A stretch of DNA of 64,000 bases from Bathymodiolus brooksi. Lineage: Eukaryota; Mollusca; Bivalvia; Mytilida; Modiolidae. The stretch lies in contig OY804579.1 in NCBI GenBank assembly GCA_963680875.1, positions 15,329,506-15,393,505 on the forward strand. The letters run 5' to 3'. Within the stretch, counting starts at the first letter, position 1; the number at the start of each line of letters is the position of its first letter. The notes under the pieces are model-generated. The model had not been told where the DNA came from. It saw only the letters and a list, made by a program, of their open reading frames with translations, and made no database searches. The position numbers and the translations under genes are program-made. This document shows, in pieces, positions 1 through 13,700 of the stretch.

Positions 1-240
1 GAAAGCCTGACTGTGGACCATAGTGGGAAACAAGTTTGGAGAACGCCATGCTCTCTACACGTTATAGACCTCTTTTGTAGATTTTGAACAAGAGTAGGCA
101 CATTGTAGCCGCTATTAAAGACTAAATTTTTCATCACTACACAAATTCCCCTACTTTATCAGTGACAGTCAAAAGTCATTGACCCATCCCTATTTCTTTA
201 TAGTTTTTATTACCTAACCTGGCCTTTAGGCCATATGTGC
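1..240. other. Left edge, no feature recognised
   Basis: This is AT-rich non-coding sequence with no exon, tRNA or clear repeat recognised. It is presumed to lie in an upstream COX11 intron. Confidence 0.4.
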
Positions 241-3200
241 TATTGCCATCACTTTTCGTCCGTCATCCGTCCGTCAACATTTCACATTTTAATCTTCTCC
301 TCAGAAACCACTGGGCCAATTGCAACCAAACTTTGGTGGTATGGTCCTTGGATGGCCCCCTTCCAAAATTGTGTCCAGTGATCCCGACTTCCAACCAAGA
401 TGGCCACCAAGCTAAAAATAGAAAAAAGGGGGGGATGAAATTTTAATTGTCCATTGCTGCTTTAGTATAAGTCAAAATGATCTCAAATTTTAACTGTAGC
501 TACATGGCAAGGAGTAGTTTAACATATGTTCGGGGTTTTTCTGTGAAATTTTTCTTTCAGCCGATTTATACCGATTATGCAAATTAGGTATATTTTGATA
601 AAAGATCACATTTAAATCTTCTCCTCTGAAACCGCTGAACCAAATTAAACCAAACCTGGCAGGGATGGTCCCTGGGTGGGTCCCTTTCAAAATTGTGTCC
701 AACAGCCCCACCCTCCATTCAAGATGGCTGCTGTTACTAAAAATAGAAATTTCTTCAATTGTCCATTGCTGCGTCATTATAAACCAAACTGACCTCAAAT
801 TTTAATTGCAGCTACATGGCAATGAGTAGTTTAACATATATTCCGGGTTTTTCTGTGAAATATTTCTTTCAGCTGATTTATACCGATTATGCAAATTAGG
901 CATATTTTGATAAAAGATCACATTTAAATCTTCTTCTCTGAAACCGCTGAACCAAATTAAACCAAACCTGGCAGGGATGGTCCCTGGGTGGGTCCCTTTC
1001 AAAATTGTGTCCGACAGCCCCGCCCTCCATTCAAAGATGGCTGCTGTTAATAAAAATAGAAATTTCTTCAATTGTCCATTGCTGCTTTAGTATAAGTCAA
1101 AATGAGCTCAAATTTTAACTGCAGCTACATGGCAAGGGGTAGTTTAACATAAATTCCGTTTTTAGCTCACCTGGCCTTTAGGTCATGTGAGCTATTGCCA
1201 TCACTTTTCATCCGTCGTCCGTCCGTCAACATTTCACATTTTAATCTTCTCAGAAACCACTGGGCCAATTGCAACCAAACTTTGGTGGAATGGTCCTTGG
1301 GTGGTCCCCCTTGAAAATTGAGTCCGATGATCCCGACTTCCAACCAAGATGGCCACCAAGCTAAAAATAGAAAAAAGGGGGGATGAAATTTTTAAAAAAT
1401 CTTCTCCTCTGAAACTACTGAGCCAATTTCAACCAAACTTTGCTGAAATGATCCTTGGGTGGCCCCCTTCCAAAATTGTGTCCGGCATTTCAGACCTCCG
1501 ACCAAGATGGCTGCCACAGCCAAACTTAATTTAACAATAGGACCCTATGGGAAATTCCCATAAAAATCTTCGTCTGAAACCATTTGCTCAATAAGAACTA
1601 AATTTTGATGAAATAGTCATTGGATGGTTCTCTTCCAGAAATGTGTCTGGCGGTTCGGCCCTCTGAACTTAGTTTAACATAGGACCCTATGGGAAATTCA
1701 CATGAAAACCATCTTGTCTGGAACCAGTAGCTCAATTAGAACCAAACTTTGATGGAATAGTCATTGGATGGTCCTTTTCCAAAATTGTGTCCGGCAGTCG
1801 CGCTCTCCCACCAAGATGGCCGCCACAGTGCAGTTGCGTTGTTATTGAAAGCAGCTTTGATCCAGGTGAGCGATTACAGGCTCCTGGGAGCCTCTGGTAT
1901 ATTATTGAACTTGTTCTCATCCTAAATATAATTGAAATACTGCTGGCTGCACATCAAGCAATAATCACTTTTTATTTGACTATTGCTGATTTTTTCAATG
2001 TAAAAATGAGCCCAAATTCACAGTACAGCTGCATGACCTGGATTTGTTCTCAACATATCTTACTGGTTTATACTTATTATGCAAATAAGACTTTTTTTTT
2101 AAATTTCATAAAAAACTTCTACTCAGAAACCATTTCTCCAAGTCAAACCAAATTGGATTGGAATGGTCTTTAGGTGGTTCACTTTCAAAATTGTGTCCAA
2201 CAGCCCCACCCTCCATTCAAGATGGCTGCTGTTACTAAAAATAGAAATTTCTTCAATTGTCCATTGCTGCTTCATTTTAAACCAAACTGACCTCAAATTT
2301 TAATTGCAGCTACATGGCAATGAGTAGTTTAACATATATTCCGGGTTTTTCTGTGAAATATTTCTTTCAGCTGATTTATACCGATTATGCAAATTAGGCA
2401 TATTTTGATAAAAGATCACATTTAAATCTTCTTCTCTGAAACCGCTGAACCAAATTAAACCAAACCTGGCAGGGGTGGTCCCTGGGTGGGTCCCTTTCAA
2501 AATTGTGTCCGACAGCCCCGCCCTCCATTCAAAGATGGCTGCTGTTAATAAAAATAGAAATTTCTTCAATTGTCCATTGCTGCTTTAGTATAAGTCAAAA
2601 TGAGCTCAAATTTTAACTGCAGCTACATGGCAAGGGGTAGTTTAACATAAATTCCGTTTTTAGCTCACCTGGCCTTTAGGTCATGTGAGCTATTGCCATC
2701 ACTTTTCATCCGTCGTCCGTCCGTCAACATTTCACATTTTAATCTTCTCAGAAACCACTGGGCCAATTGCAACCAAACTTTGGTGGAATGGTCCTTGGGT
2801 GGTCCCCCTTGAAAATTGAGTCCGATGATCCCGACTTCCAACCAAGATGGCCACCAAGCTAAAAATAGAAAAAAGGGGGGATGAAATTTTTAAAAAATCT
2901 TCTCCTCTGAAACTACTGAGCCAATTTCAACCAAACTTTGCTGAAATGATCCTTGGGTGGCCCCCTTCCAAAATTGTGTCCGGCATTTCAGACCTCCGAC
3001 CAAGATGGCTGCCACAGCCAAACTTAATTTAACAATAGGACCCTATGGGAAATTCCCATAAAAATCTTCGTCTGAAACCATTTGCTCAATAAGAACTAAA
3101 TTTTGATGAAATAGTCATTGGATGGTTCTCTTCCAGAAATGTGTCTGGCGGTTCGGCCCTCTGAACTTAGTTTAACATAGGACCCTATGGGAAATTCACA

Positions 3201-5480
3201 TGAAAACCATCTTGTCTGGAACCAGTAGCTCAATTAGAACCAAACTTTGATGGAATAGTCATTGGATGGTCCTTTTCCAAAATTGTGTCCGGCAGTCGCG
3301 CTCTCCCACCAAGATGGCCGCCACAGTGCAGTTGCGTTGTTATTGAAAGCAGCTTTGATCCAGGTGAGCGATTACAGGCTCCTGGGAGCCTCTGGTATAT
3401 TATTGAACTTGTTCTCATCCTAAATATAATTGAAATACTGCTGGCTGCACATCAAGCAATAATCACTTTTTATTTGACTATTGCTGATTTTTTCAATGTA
3501 AAAATGAGCCCAAATTCACAGTACAGCTGCATGACCTGGATTTGTTCTCAACATATCTTACTGGTTTATACTTATTATGCAAATAAGACTTTTTTTTTAA
3601 ATTTCATAAAAAACTTCTACTCAGAAACCATTTCTCCAAGTCAAACCAAATTGGATTGGAATGGTCTTTAGGTGGTTCACTTTCAAAATTGTGTCCAACA
3701 GCCCCACCCTCCATTCAAGATGGCTGCTGTTACTAAAAATAGAAATTTCTTCAATTGTCCATTGCTGCTTCATTTTAAACCAAACTGACCTCAAATTTTA
3801 ATTGCAGCTACATGGCAATGAGTAGTTTAACATATATTCCGGGTTTTTCTGTGAAATATTTCTTTCAGCTGATTTATACCGATTATGCAAATTAGGCATA
3901 TTTTGATAAAAGATCACATTTAAATCTTCTTCTCTGAAACCGCTGAACCAAATTAAACCAAACCTGGCAGGGGTGGTCCCTGGGTGGGTCCCTTTCAAAA
4001 TTGTGTCCGACAGCCCCGCCCTCCATTCAAAGATGGCTGCTGTTAATAAAAATAGAAATTTCTTCAATTGTCCATTGCTGCTTTAGTATAAGTCAAAATG
4101 AGCTCAAATTTTAACTGCAGCTACATGGCAAGGGGTAGTTTAACATAAATTCCGTTTTTAGCTCACCTGGCCTTTAGGTCATGTGAGCTATTGCCATCAC
4201 TTTTCATCCGTCGTCCGTCCGTCAACATTTCACATTTTAATCTTCTCAGAAACCACTGGGCCAATTGCAACCAAACTTTGGTGGAATGGTCCTTGGGTGG
4301 TCCCCCTTGAAAATTGAGTCCGATGATCCCGACTTCCAACCAAGATGGCCACCAAGCTAAAAATAGAAAAAAGGGGGGATGAAATTTTTAAAAAATCTTC
4401 TCCTCTGAAACTACTGAGCCAATTTCAACCAAACTTTGCTGAAATGATCCTTGGGTGGCCCCCTTCCAAAATTGTGTCCGGCATTTCAGACCTCCGACCA
4501 AGATGGCTGCCACAGCCAAACTTAATTTAACAATAGGACCCTATGGGAAATTCCCATAAAAATCTTCGTCTGAAACCATTTGCTCAATAAGAACTAAATT
4601 TTGATGAAATAGTCATTGGATGGTTCTCTTCCAGAAATGTGTCTGGCGGTTCGGCCCTCTGAACTTAGTTTAACATAGGACCCTATGGGAAATTCACATG
4701 AAAACCATCTTGTCTGGAACCAGTAGCTCAATTAGAACCAAACTTTGATGGAATAGTCATTGGATGGTCCTTTTCCAAAATTGTGTCCGGCAGTCGCGCT
4801 CTCCCACCAAGATGGCCGCCACAGTGCAGTTGCGTTGTTATTGAAAGCAGCTTTGATCCAGGTGAGCGATTACAGGCTCCTGGGAGCCTCTGGTATATTA
4901 TTGAACTTGTTCTCATCCTAAATATAATTGAAATACTGCTGGCTGCACATCAAGCAATAATCACTTTTTATTTGACTATTGCTGCTTTTTTCAATGTAAA
5001 AATGAGCCCAAATTCACAGTACAGCTGCATGACCTGGATTTGTTCTCAACATATCTTACTGGTTTATACTTATTATGCAAATAAGACTTTTTTTTTTTAA
5101 ATTTCATAAAAAACTTCTACTCAGAAACCATTTCTCCAAGTCAAACCAAATTGGATTGGAATGGTCTTTAGGTGGTTCACTTTCAAATTTGTGTCTGAAA
5201 GCCCTGTCCTATATCCAAGACTTTATTTTATTAATAACTTAAACAGAACTCAACTTGAAACTGCTATAAATACTACATGCCAGTGAGCTGTTCAGCATAT
5301 CTTTGAAACATTTCTATCCACCAATGTATGGCGATTATGAAAATTAGGCTTATTTACATAAAAAAAAACACATAAAAAAACATTGATCCAGTTGAACCAA
5401 AATTGGATTGAAATGGTCTTTGGGTGATCCACTTTCAAAATTGTGTCTGACAGTCTTGTCCGCCATTACTAAAATAGATT
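190..5480 (+). repeat. Mollusc 'AAGATGGC' repeat family, clustered and tandemly amplified
   Basis: The head at 210-240 (CCTGGCCTTTAGGCCATATG) and its copies near 1165, 2663 and 4161 (GCTCACCTGGCCTTTAGG) are each followed by GTCCGTCCGTCAACATTTC. They lead into monomers of roughly 150-300 bp built on TCTTCTCCTCTGAAACC, a CCAAACTTTG block, AAAATTGTGTCC and CCAAGATGGC. The head can fold as a small hairpin (GCTCACCTGGCC / AGGTCATGTGAGC). Open frames here are by-products of the repeated monomer and show no recognised domain. The same family recurs at 13110-13930, 10140-10770, 29165-29790 and, inverted, 57030-57350. Confidence 0.8.
685..5180. repeat. Three tandem copies of a 1,498-bp unit
   Basis: The same landmarks recur exactly 1,498 bp apart: CAGCCCCACCCTCC at 703, 2201 and 3699; the splice-like GATCCAGGTGAGCG block at 1860, 3358 and 4856. 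The copies run about 685-2182, 2183-3680 and 3681-5178 and differ at only a few bases (for example GATTTTTTC versus GCTTTTTTC in the third). Such near identity means recent duplication, ongoing homogenisation or an assembly artefact. Each unit is built of 'AAGATGGC' monomers. Confidence 0.9.
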
Positions 5481-5975
5481 TTTTTTAAAATTGATAAATT
5501 ACTGCTTTATCTTGCTCCCAAATAAGCTCAAATTAAAACAGTAACTGCATGAAAATGGGTTGTTTATATGTATTCCAGGATTTTCTCTGATTTTCAGCCA
5601 ATTTATGCTGATTAAGCAAATTGCATTTTGTTGGCTAATTTTGATGAAATATCACAAAAAGAATATTCTACTCAGAAACCGATGATCAAAGTGAGACTAT
5701 ATTGGTTCGAATGGTCTTCAGATCGTTCACTTTCAAAATTATGTCCAACGGCCATGTTCTCCATCAACAATGGTCGCAGGTACTAAAAACAGAAAATTGA
5801 CCATTACTATTTTATTATTATAAGTCAAAATGAACTGAAATGTAAACCGGAGCTGCATGACAATGTGTACCGGTAGTTCAACATACATTTCCAGGTTTTT
5901 ATGTGCAAATTTTTGTTCAGTCAATTTTTATTGGTTTTAGAGATTACGCTTATTTGGATCATATATCATATTAAA
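5200..5975. repeat. Degenerate monomers of the same repeat
   Basis: Diverged relatives of the 'AAAATTGTGTC ... CCATTCAAGATGG' monomers continue past the tandem array, with many substitutions and small deletions. No coding potential. Confidence 0.6.
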
Positions 5976-5987
5976 ATCTTTGTCACC

Positions 5988-6258
5988 AAATTAATGATTG
6001 ATTTTTTTTTGTGTTTAACGCCACTTTCAGCAATATTCCAGCTATATCATGGCGATCAGTTTTAGTGGTGGAAGAGGCCGGAGAGAACCACCGACCATGG
6101 GCAAGCAACTGGTAAACTTTATCACTTGCGGCTGCGAGTCGAGTGCACCCTTTTTTGTAATTTACAAAGCCAGGCGCGAACCCTTGCCGTATTGGTGATA
6201 GGCTTATATGAGTTGTTAGGTAATCCAACTACCTAACTCATTGAGCCACCCGGGCCCT
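5988..6258 (-). mobile_element. tRNA-headed SINE, mollusc core
   Basis: Read on the minus strand, it starts with GGGCCCGGGTGGCTCAATGA (A-box-like). It passes GGGTTCGCGCC (B-box-like), GGTCGGTGGTTCTCTCC and the ACTGATCGCCATGATATAGC core, and ends in GAAAGTGGCGTTAAACAC. A close copy is at 14606-14876. These are RNA polymerase III-type non-autonomous retroposons. The shared core across different heads is typical of mollusc SINE superfamilies. Confidence 0.85.
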
Positions 6259-6259
6259 G

Positions 6260-7713
6260 TCACCAAATTAAATCAAACAGGGCTGAGATTTGTTTTGTCC
6301 ACTATCAAGATCGTGTGTTACAACAACGCTCTCCTTGTTTAAAAAGCTCTGACTTTTTCTCCAGAATTAAAAGTCAAAATAAAACCAAGTGAGCGATTAC
6401 AGGCTCTTTACTAGTTTCAAATTAGTTGTTTATATGTCAATGTGAGACAAGTGACAGACATCATTCACAAAAATGTCTATAATTTGTCAGAATATTGTTA
6501 TAAAAAATATATAAAAAATATATAAAATAATCTAGTACATGTATTGTATTTAGCACTATACAGCCAAGCCTGCTTTAGTGACCACCTCTAGTAGGCAGTA
6601 ACTTGTATTAAGTGACATTAATTTCAATTTCTGTTCACAGTGCATTTCATTATTAGTTAATTAAACCTGTAGTTAGTGACCACCTGTCTGGTTACCCCCA
6701 TTTCAATGTTCCATTGGAAGATCACATCAGACAGGTTAGACTATACATTTTTATGCATTAAGTATATAATTATTTTTTTTAAATTGTTGATGCAAAATTT
6801 TTAAACAAAATAAATATTTCTTGATACAAAAATTTACAATAATAATGATTAATCCCTTGGTTTTAAAAACCATTGTAAACACATTAAACTTTTAGATATA
6901 GCTGAGCTTATTGGATTGATAATGTGTTTAATACCTTGGGCCATATGTCAGCTATTTGTATCTAAGGTTGTTTAGGGTGTGAAAACATATATTTCTTTAA
7001 GATTTTCTGCTAATTTTGTGTATTGTCAAACCTATTAGCTTGTCCATTTTGTCTGAAGTTTAACCTTTCCAACACCATATATTTTCTGAAATGTACATGA
7101 TTCCTCTATGTTCTGTCAGAATATCCAGTGATGTTTGAAATCTAGAAGTGAATTCCCATGCTCCGAGATATCCCCTACTCTTATAAATAGCAGTGCCATC
7201 CCCAGAAATTCAGTATTTATAGGTCATGCATCAAGTCCACTTTAAAGGTATTACACTACAACTAATTTCAATCTTTGGGCTCAAAGTAATTTTTATATAT
7301 TGATCTTTATTTATTCCATTACATTTAATATTTTTTTGCTTATTAAGGACTACTTCTGTGTATGTTCTTAGCTCTGATTGGTGAATAAGTATTGTCCATT
7401 TTTAAGCAGTATTTCAGACATATTTGGTTATCCAGTAATGGAAATAGGTTCATGGCAGTTTGTAGTTATTTTCATCCCTGTTACTTTTTGAAATAGAATA
7501 TGATATTTATAGCAGTTAAAAGGGAAAGTCAACTTTTAGATTTTTATTCATGTGATAATTTTTTTTTATTTACACAGAGTTCCTAGGTCAAAACACATTT
7601 TAATAGTACAGAAACAATTCCAATACTAACACAAGTTTTTAAAAATCCAAAAGCTACTGTCCTGTATTTTTGCTTTTAGCAAGAATATATAATTGTTATT
7701 TATTCTTTTACAG
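6260..7713. other. Intronic sequence, nothing clear
   Basis: AT-rich sequence, presumed COX11 intron. A fragment at about 6552-6750 contains TAGTGACCACCT twice, about 100 bp apart, and may be an old short repeat. No exon was recognised before the acceptor at 7713. Confidence 0.4.
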
Positions 7714-7755
7714 TGTTTCTGTTTTGAAGAGCAAAGATTAAATCCCAAGGAAGAG
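7714..7755 (+). CDS. COX11: COX11 42-nt penultimate exon with copper-binding CFCF motif
   Basis: A pyrimidine-rich tract ending in TTTTACAG precedes 7714 and AAGAG|GTAAGAC follows 7755. The exon encodes exactly 14 residues, [14 protein letters not shown], in phase 0 at both ends. Skipping it would keep the frame while removing both copper ligands. It is very short for an exon lying between introns of at least 7.7 kb and 23.4 kb. Confidence 0.92.
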
Positions 7756-10700
7756 GTAAGACTTCTTAGTATTACAATTTTGTCTCTATGGCTCTGTAAG
7801 AGGTAAGACTTCTTAGTATTACAATTTTGTCTCTATGGCTCTGTAAGAGGTAAGACTTCTTAGTAATATAATTTTGTCTCTATGGCTCTGTAAGACGTAA
7901 GACTTCTTAGTAATATAATTTTGTCTCTATGGCTCTGTAAGAGGTAAGACTTCTTAGCATTACAATTTTGTCTCTATGGCTCTGTAAGAGGTAAGACTTC
8001 TTAGTAATATAATTTTGTCTCTATGGCTCTGTAAGAGGTAAGACTTCCTAGTAATATAATTTTGTTACTATGGCTCTGTAAGAGGTAAGACTTCTTAGTA
8101 TTACAATTTTGTCTCTATGGCTCTGTAAGAGGTAAGACTTCTTAGTAATATAATTTTGTCTCTATGGCTCTGTAAGAGGTAAGACTTCTTAGTATTACAA
8201 TTTTGTCTCTATGGCTCTGTAAGAGGTAAGACTTCTTAGTAATATAATTTTGTCTCTATGGCTCTGTAAGAGGTAAGACTTCTTAGTATTACAATTTTGT
8301 CTCTATGGCTCTCTAAGAGGTAAGACTTCTTAGTATTACAATTTTGTCTCTATGGCTCTGTAAGAGGTAAGACTTCTTAGTAATATAATTTTGTCTCTAT
8401 GGCTCTGTAAGAGGTAAGACTTTTTAGTAATATAATTTTGTCTCTATGGCTGTGTAAGACGTAAGACTTCTTAGTAATATAATTTTGTCTCTATGGCTCT
8501 GTAAGAGGTAAGACTTCTTAGTATTACAATTTTGTCTCTATGGCTCTGTAAGAGGTAAGACTTCTTAGTAATATAATTTTGTCTCTATGGCTCTGTAAGA
8601 GGTAAGACTTCTTAGTATTACAATTTTGTCTCTATGGCTCTCTAAGAGGTAAGACTTCTTAGTTTTACAATTTTGTCTCTATGGCTCTGTAAGAGGTAAG
8701 ACTTCTTAGTAATATACTTTTGTCTCTATGGCTCTGTAAGAGGTAAGACTTCTTAGTAATATAATTTTGTCTCTATGGCTCTGTAAGACTTCTTAGTATT
8801 ACAATTTTGTCTCTATGGCTCTGTAAGAGGTAAGACTTCTTAGTAATATAATTTTGTCTCTATGGCTCTGTAAGACTTCTTAGTAATATAATTTTGTCTC
8901 TATGGCTCTGTAAGAAGTAAGACTTCTTAGTAATATAATTTTGCCTCTATGGCTCTGTAAGAGGTAAGACTTCTTAGTAATATAATTTTGTCTCTATGGC
9001 TCTGTAAGAGGTAAGACTTCTTAGTATTACAATTTTGTCTCTATGGCTCTGTAAGAGGTAAGACTTCTTAGAAATATAATTTTGTCTCTATGGCTCTGTA
9101 AGAGGTAAGACTTCCTAGTAATATAATTTTGTTACTATGGCTCTGTAAGAGGTAAGACTTCTTAGTATTACAATTTTGTCTCTATGGCTCTGTAAGAGGT
9201 AAGACTTCTTAGTATTACAATTTTGTCTCTATGGCTCTGTAAGAGGTAAGACACTATAGGATTGAAAACATTCCCTTAAATTGTAGTTACAAGAAAAGTT
9301 TGAAGATACCAAAGGGATAATTAGAAGCTGTAAAACAGACAATACAATGGCCAACAACAATGATGTAGTACAAACCACTACACGGAAAACTAAAGATTGA
9401 GAAACATGAACCCCACTTAAAACTGGGATTGAACTCGGTACTCCAGAAGTTAAAGCCATTCCTGCTCCACTAGTGATACCCAAGATATTAATTTTGAAGA
9501 GATGACTTTAACTTAACCACTAGAATCCCTTTGTTCAGTTGCTTCCTTGAACTTTTTATCAAGGAAATCCTGATAGGAGCCATAAGCTCTAGAATAGTGT
9601 ATCAACTGAGAGATATATACTCCAAGCTCTAGAATATTGTATCAACTGAGAGATATATACTCCAAGCTCTAGAATATTGTATCAACTGAGAGATATATAC
9701 TCCATATGTAGAATATTGTATCAACTGAGAGATGTATACTTCATATGTAAATGGAAAATTCTTAATGGTTCTAATGACTTTCTTAAATTTAACGGGTACA
9801 TAAAGTTTTCTTGATAAGGTGAATTTCTCCAATACTATACAACCTAGGCTCACCATATCTGGTCTACACATTGAGATGGAGGGTATATATATATGTAAGA
9901 CTCAGATCGACGTCCATGGATGCCAATTTGAGATCTGAGGAGTGGGCGTCGATTAGAGACTGGACGTCGATCTGAATCTATCATATATATATATATATAT
10001 ATGCGTATTTATGCATATATTACCTTAGCTTTACTTCAGTTTCATGGTACATTTGTACTTGGATTTAGTTTTATTTTCTTAACAATTTTCCCATAAATGA
10101 CATAGATCTTTATCTACACTTTTGTTTGATGCAGATTGAAAAACAAAGATGGCTGACAAACCTGGTTTTAATATAGAACCCCTGTTCTTCTCCTTCTCAA
10201 AAACCTTTGTTTTTCTCAAACTCAGTGTAATGACATTTGGCCAGGTGAGCTTAAAAGCTTTTGTTCATTTTCCCAAAGAATCCTTCAGTAAAACTAAGTC
10301 CTGTGGTGGTGGCAATCTTGGAATTCTAATCCAAGTAAAAAATTACAATTTTGTTAGGGACCACCAAAGTTTGGGTTCAATGGTGTTTGTAGTTTTAAGA
10401 AAAGCTTCTTTTTCAATTACCCATTGGACACTTTGTTACAAATGAAGTCCTCTGTTGGTGGCCATCTTGGATTTCAGATCCACAAGAAACATGCTTATCT
10501 TGTTATTGACAATTTCAAGCTTAAGACCATTCTTCTTCAGTTTGGGTTCAATCATGTCTGTACTGTAGTACCTAAGAAAAAGTTTTTATTCATTTAAATC
10601 ATTTTGCTGTATGGTCAACTTTCAAATTATGTGTGACATCCCCATCCTCCATCTAAGATAGCTGCCATCACTATAAGTAGAACTTTCATGAAATGGCATA

Positions 10701-13700
10701 AAAAAGAATGAGCTGAAGCTATCTATAAAATTTAAAAGTCAAATTAAAAACCAGGTGTTTACAGACAGGCTTCTGGGAGTTTCTAGTTCTAATACAATAC
10801 AAAAATAAGATTTTATAAGAATGATAATCAGGTAACCGAAACATGCTCTTGTGAACCTCTGGTTCATATATGGTATGATTACTTATACTAATAAAAAAAA
10901 AAAAGATTTAGTATGCCTTTGACCATGATGCCTTTCAATGTTTAGGATTTCTGCCCCTTGAACATATGCAAAATATTAAAAATATTGGTTTCTGGATGTT
11001 AAAAAAACATTATTCTTTTAGCATGCAGGGAGTCTAGCCCTTCCCCAACAAGTTACCCACTATGTTCCCCGGTCAGGCTTTCTGTATTATAATCTAACAA
11101 CTCCCATCATGAGGACTCTCTCTATATGCCACCCGGGGACATGCTGTGCAGCTCTGTGGGTTTATGTCCTGGGAACCTTCACCAGACATGCAACATATGT
11201 TATACCTGTCATTAAAATGGATCTGCTGTTGGAATTTATAGTACATTTGGTGGGGAAATGTGACTTTATTGACACAGATATGTTTACCCCTTGTGATCTA
11301 TTTATAGTATCAACAGCCAATATGGATGATTGTCGAGATCATCAGAAACACCCTAAGGATTAGTAAGGCGAACTTTGGTTAAAATTTGTCCCATCTCTTC
11401 AGAGAAGATGATTTTAGAAATAGATTATGATGAATAGATGCCAAATAATAGCAATAGGATAGCTCAAAAGACCCTTTGAGTTAAATATTAAGTAAAAAAC
11501 AAATGTTAGAAAAGTGTAGATAGCATAAAAGTAACTTAATTATTGATCTTTTATCAATTATTAATCAATAAATACCAAAACAAAAATATCCTAACCATAT
11601 ACATTTTTTGTATTTTTCCATTCATTACTTTGGACAATCTAATTAGAATGCAGAATATCTGACCTATCAGTAAAATTTGGTCTACTAAAGCACAATCTTT
11701 TTTCATATTTAAACAGATGTTTGTTGTATGTTTTTCCTATTTAGATCAATTTATATACATAATTAGGTCCAACAAACATCTAATTTTACTTCTCAAATAT
11801 TACAAAGAGTAATCTCCCATTTTATGTAATATTTCATTTTTGGGGTACATTTATTAGTTAGAAGGAACCAAGATGTGATCAAAAAGCATAAATTAATAGA
11901 AAGTGACAAAGCCATGGTAAAAAGTAAAACATATTGTGGTTAATTGTTATTTACATTTATATGTTGATGGAAATTAGACACCATATGCTTCCTGTATTTG
12001 TAAACCCCTCTGGAGACGTTTATTTGTAGATGACCTGAGTTCACCGTCTTCCTCGCCCGTTTATTGATGATGATTAGATCTTGATAACGTTTATTTAAGG
12101 AATTCCTTTTAATTAGTTCATTCATCTTGATACGTCATGACAGATGACATTGTAGATCAATCAGTGATGTACCTGACCTTGAAAACGTTAGCACTTCGAA
12201 ATGTAATTCTTCATTTAAAAACTTATCAACTTTCTGTTGCTATGGCAATATAAAGTAAAATATCAGACAGAGAGATTTTTTCTCCTGATAAAGAGGTATA
12301 TATAATGAGTCATTTCAACAAACTTTTACAATTAGAATTTATTTTAGTTCATTTTTTACAGATATATAACTTACCGAAAAGTAAAAAACATGAAATGATA
12401 ATATGTATTAGAAAACCCGATTTATGTTAGGAACAAATATTTGACCTTATTTTATAACTTATAGACGATTAGATTCATTGTATTCAGAGAAAGATCCACA
12501 AGTAACAAAAGGGATCCATATCATAGGTACCCGATTTGTGGACCCCCCCTTTTTTTTTTTTTTTTTTAATTCATCACTTTTGTGGGACGTTTTCATTATA
12601 AACAGTGTTGAACAACTTCAAACATTACCAAAAACTCAATCCGAGATCGATATAAGCCCATTTCTAAAAACACAAAAACCCTCGATCCTCTACTAATATA
12701 ATTTGATGTAAGTAAGGTATCAGCTCAGTCGTAAATTATCTTCATCATGATTTTATGTGAAAATGATATTGTTCCTGTGTTTAGTACACGCTTTACGAAT
12801 GTCGTTAGCATGACCTTGGCATGAAATGTTTAAACATACGTGAAGGCTTCTTCTCTGGTATAACGGTAGTTTAAATAACAAATATACCCCTCTCACCACT
12901 TGTGAGTTCGAATCCCGCTCATGGCGAGGTATACTCGATACAATTTTATGTGATAAAGTTTGTCAGTTAACTTGCGACAGGTCGGTGGTTTTCTCCGGGT
13001 ACTCCAATTTCCTGCGCCAATAAAATTGACCGCCACGATATCAGTGAAATATTGTTGAAAGTGGTGTTAAACACCACAAACCCAACCCATCCAAAAAAAA
13101 TCGGCGCATTATTTTTAGCTCACCTTGCCAAAGGCAATGTGAGCTTTTGCCATCACTTGGCGTCCGTCGTCCGTCTTCTGTCGTCCGTTAACTTTTCACA
13201 TTTTAATCTTCTCCTCTGAAACCGCTTTGCCAAATGAACCGAAACTTGGTAGGAAGCATCTATGGCAGGTCCTCTATAAAGATTTCTCATCTCGTTCCGA
13301 TCCGTTAACAAACATGGCCGCCACAGGAAATTCTTGTTTCTGACTGGTTGATTTCTAAAGAATCTTCTCCTCTGTAACCGCTTGGCCAAATGAATTGAAA
13401 TTTGGTAGGAAGCATCATTGGAAGGTCCTCTATAAAGACTGCTCCTTTATTTCTGATCCGTTAACAAACATAGCCGCCACAGGCAATTCTTGTTTCTGAT
13501 TGGTTGATTTCTAAAAAATCTTCTCCTCTGAAAACGCTTGGCCAAATGAATCGAAACTTGGTAGGAAGCATCCTTGGAAGGTCCTCTATAAATTCTACTA
13601 ATTTAGTTCCAATCCGTCAACAAACATGGCCGCCACAGGAAATTCTCGTTTCTGATTGGTTGATTTCTAAAAAATCTTCTTCTCTGAAACCGCTTTGCCA

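Noticed and set aside
490..5100. Open frames of 61-128 codons in the left-edge cluster
   Set aside because: They recur only because the 1,498-bp unit recurs, overlap on both strands, and show no domain or splice context.
7751..9251. CRISPR-like array of regular repeats
   Set aside because: There are no unique spacers; the whole 47-bp unit repeats, and the context is a split eukaryotic gene. It is a minisatellite. The same applies to 23618-28772.
11109..11363. 84-codon plus-strand ORF
   Set aside because: No recognised family, no splice signals that join it to COX11, and COX11 protein has no room for it between the two exons.
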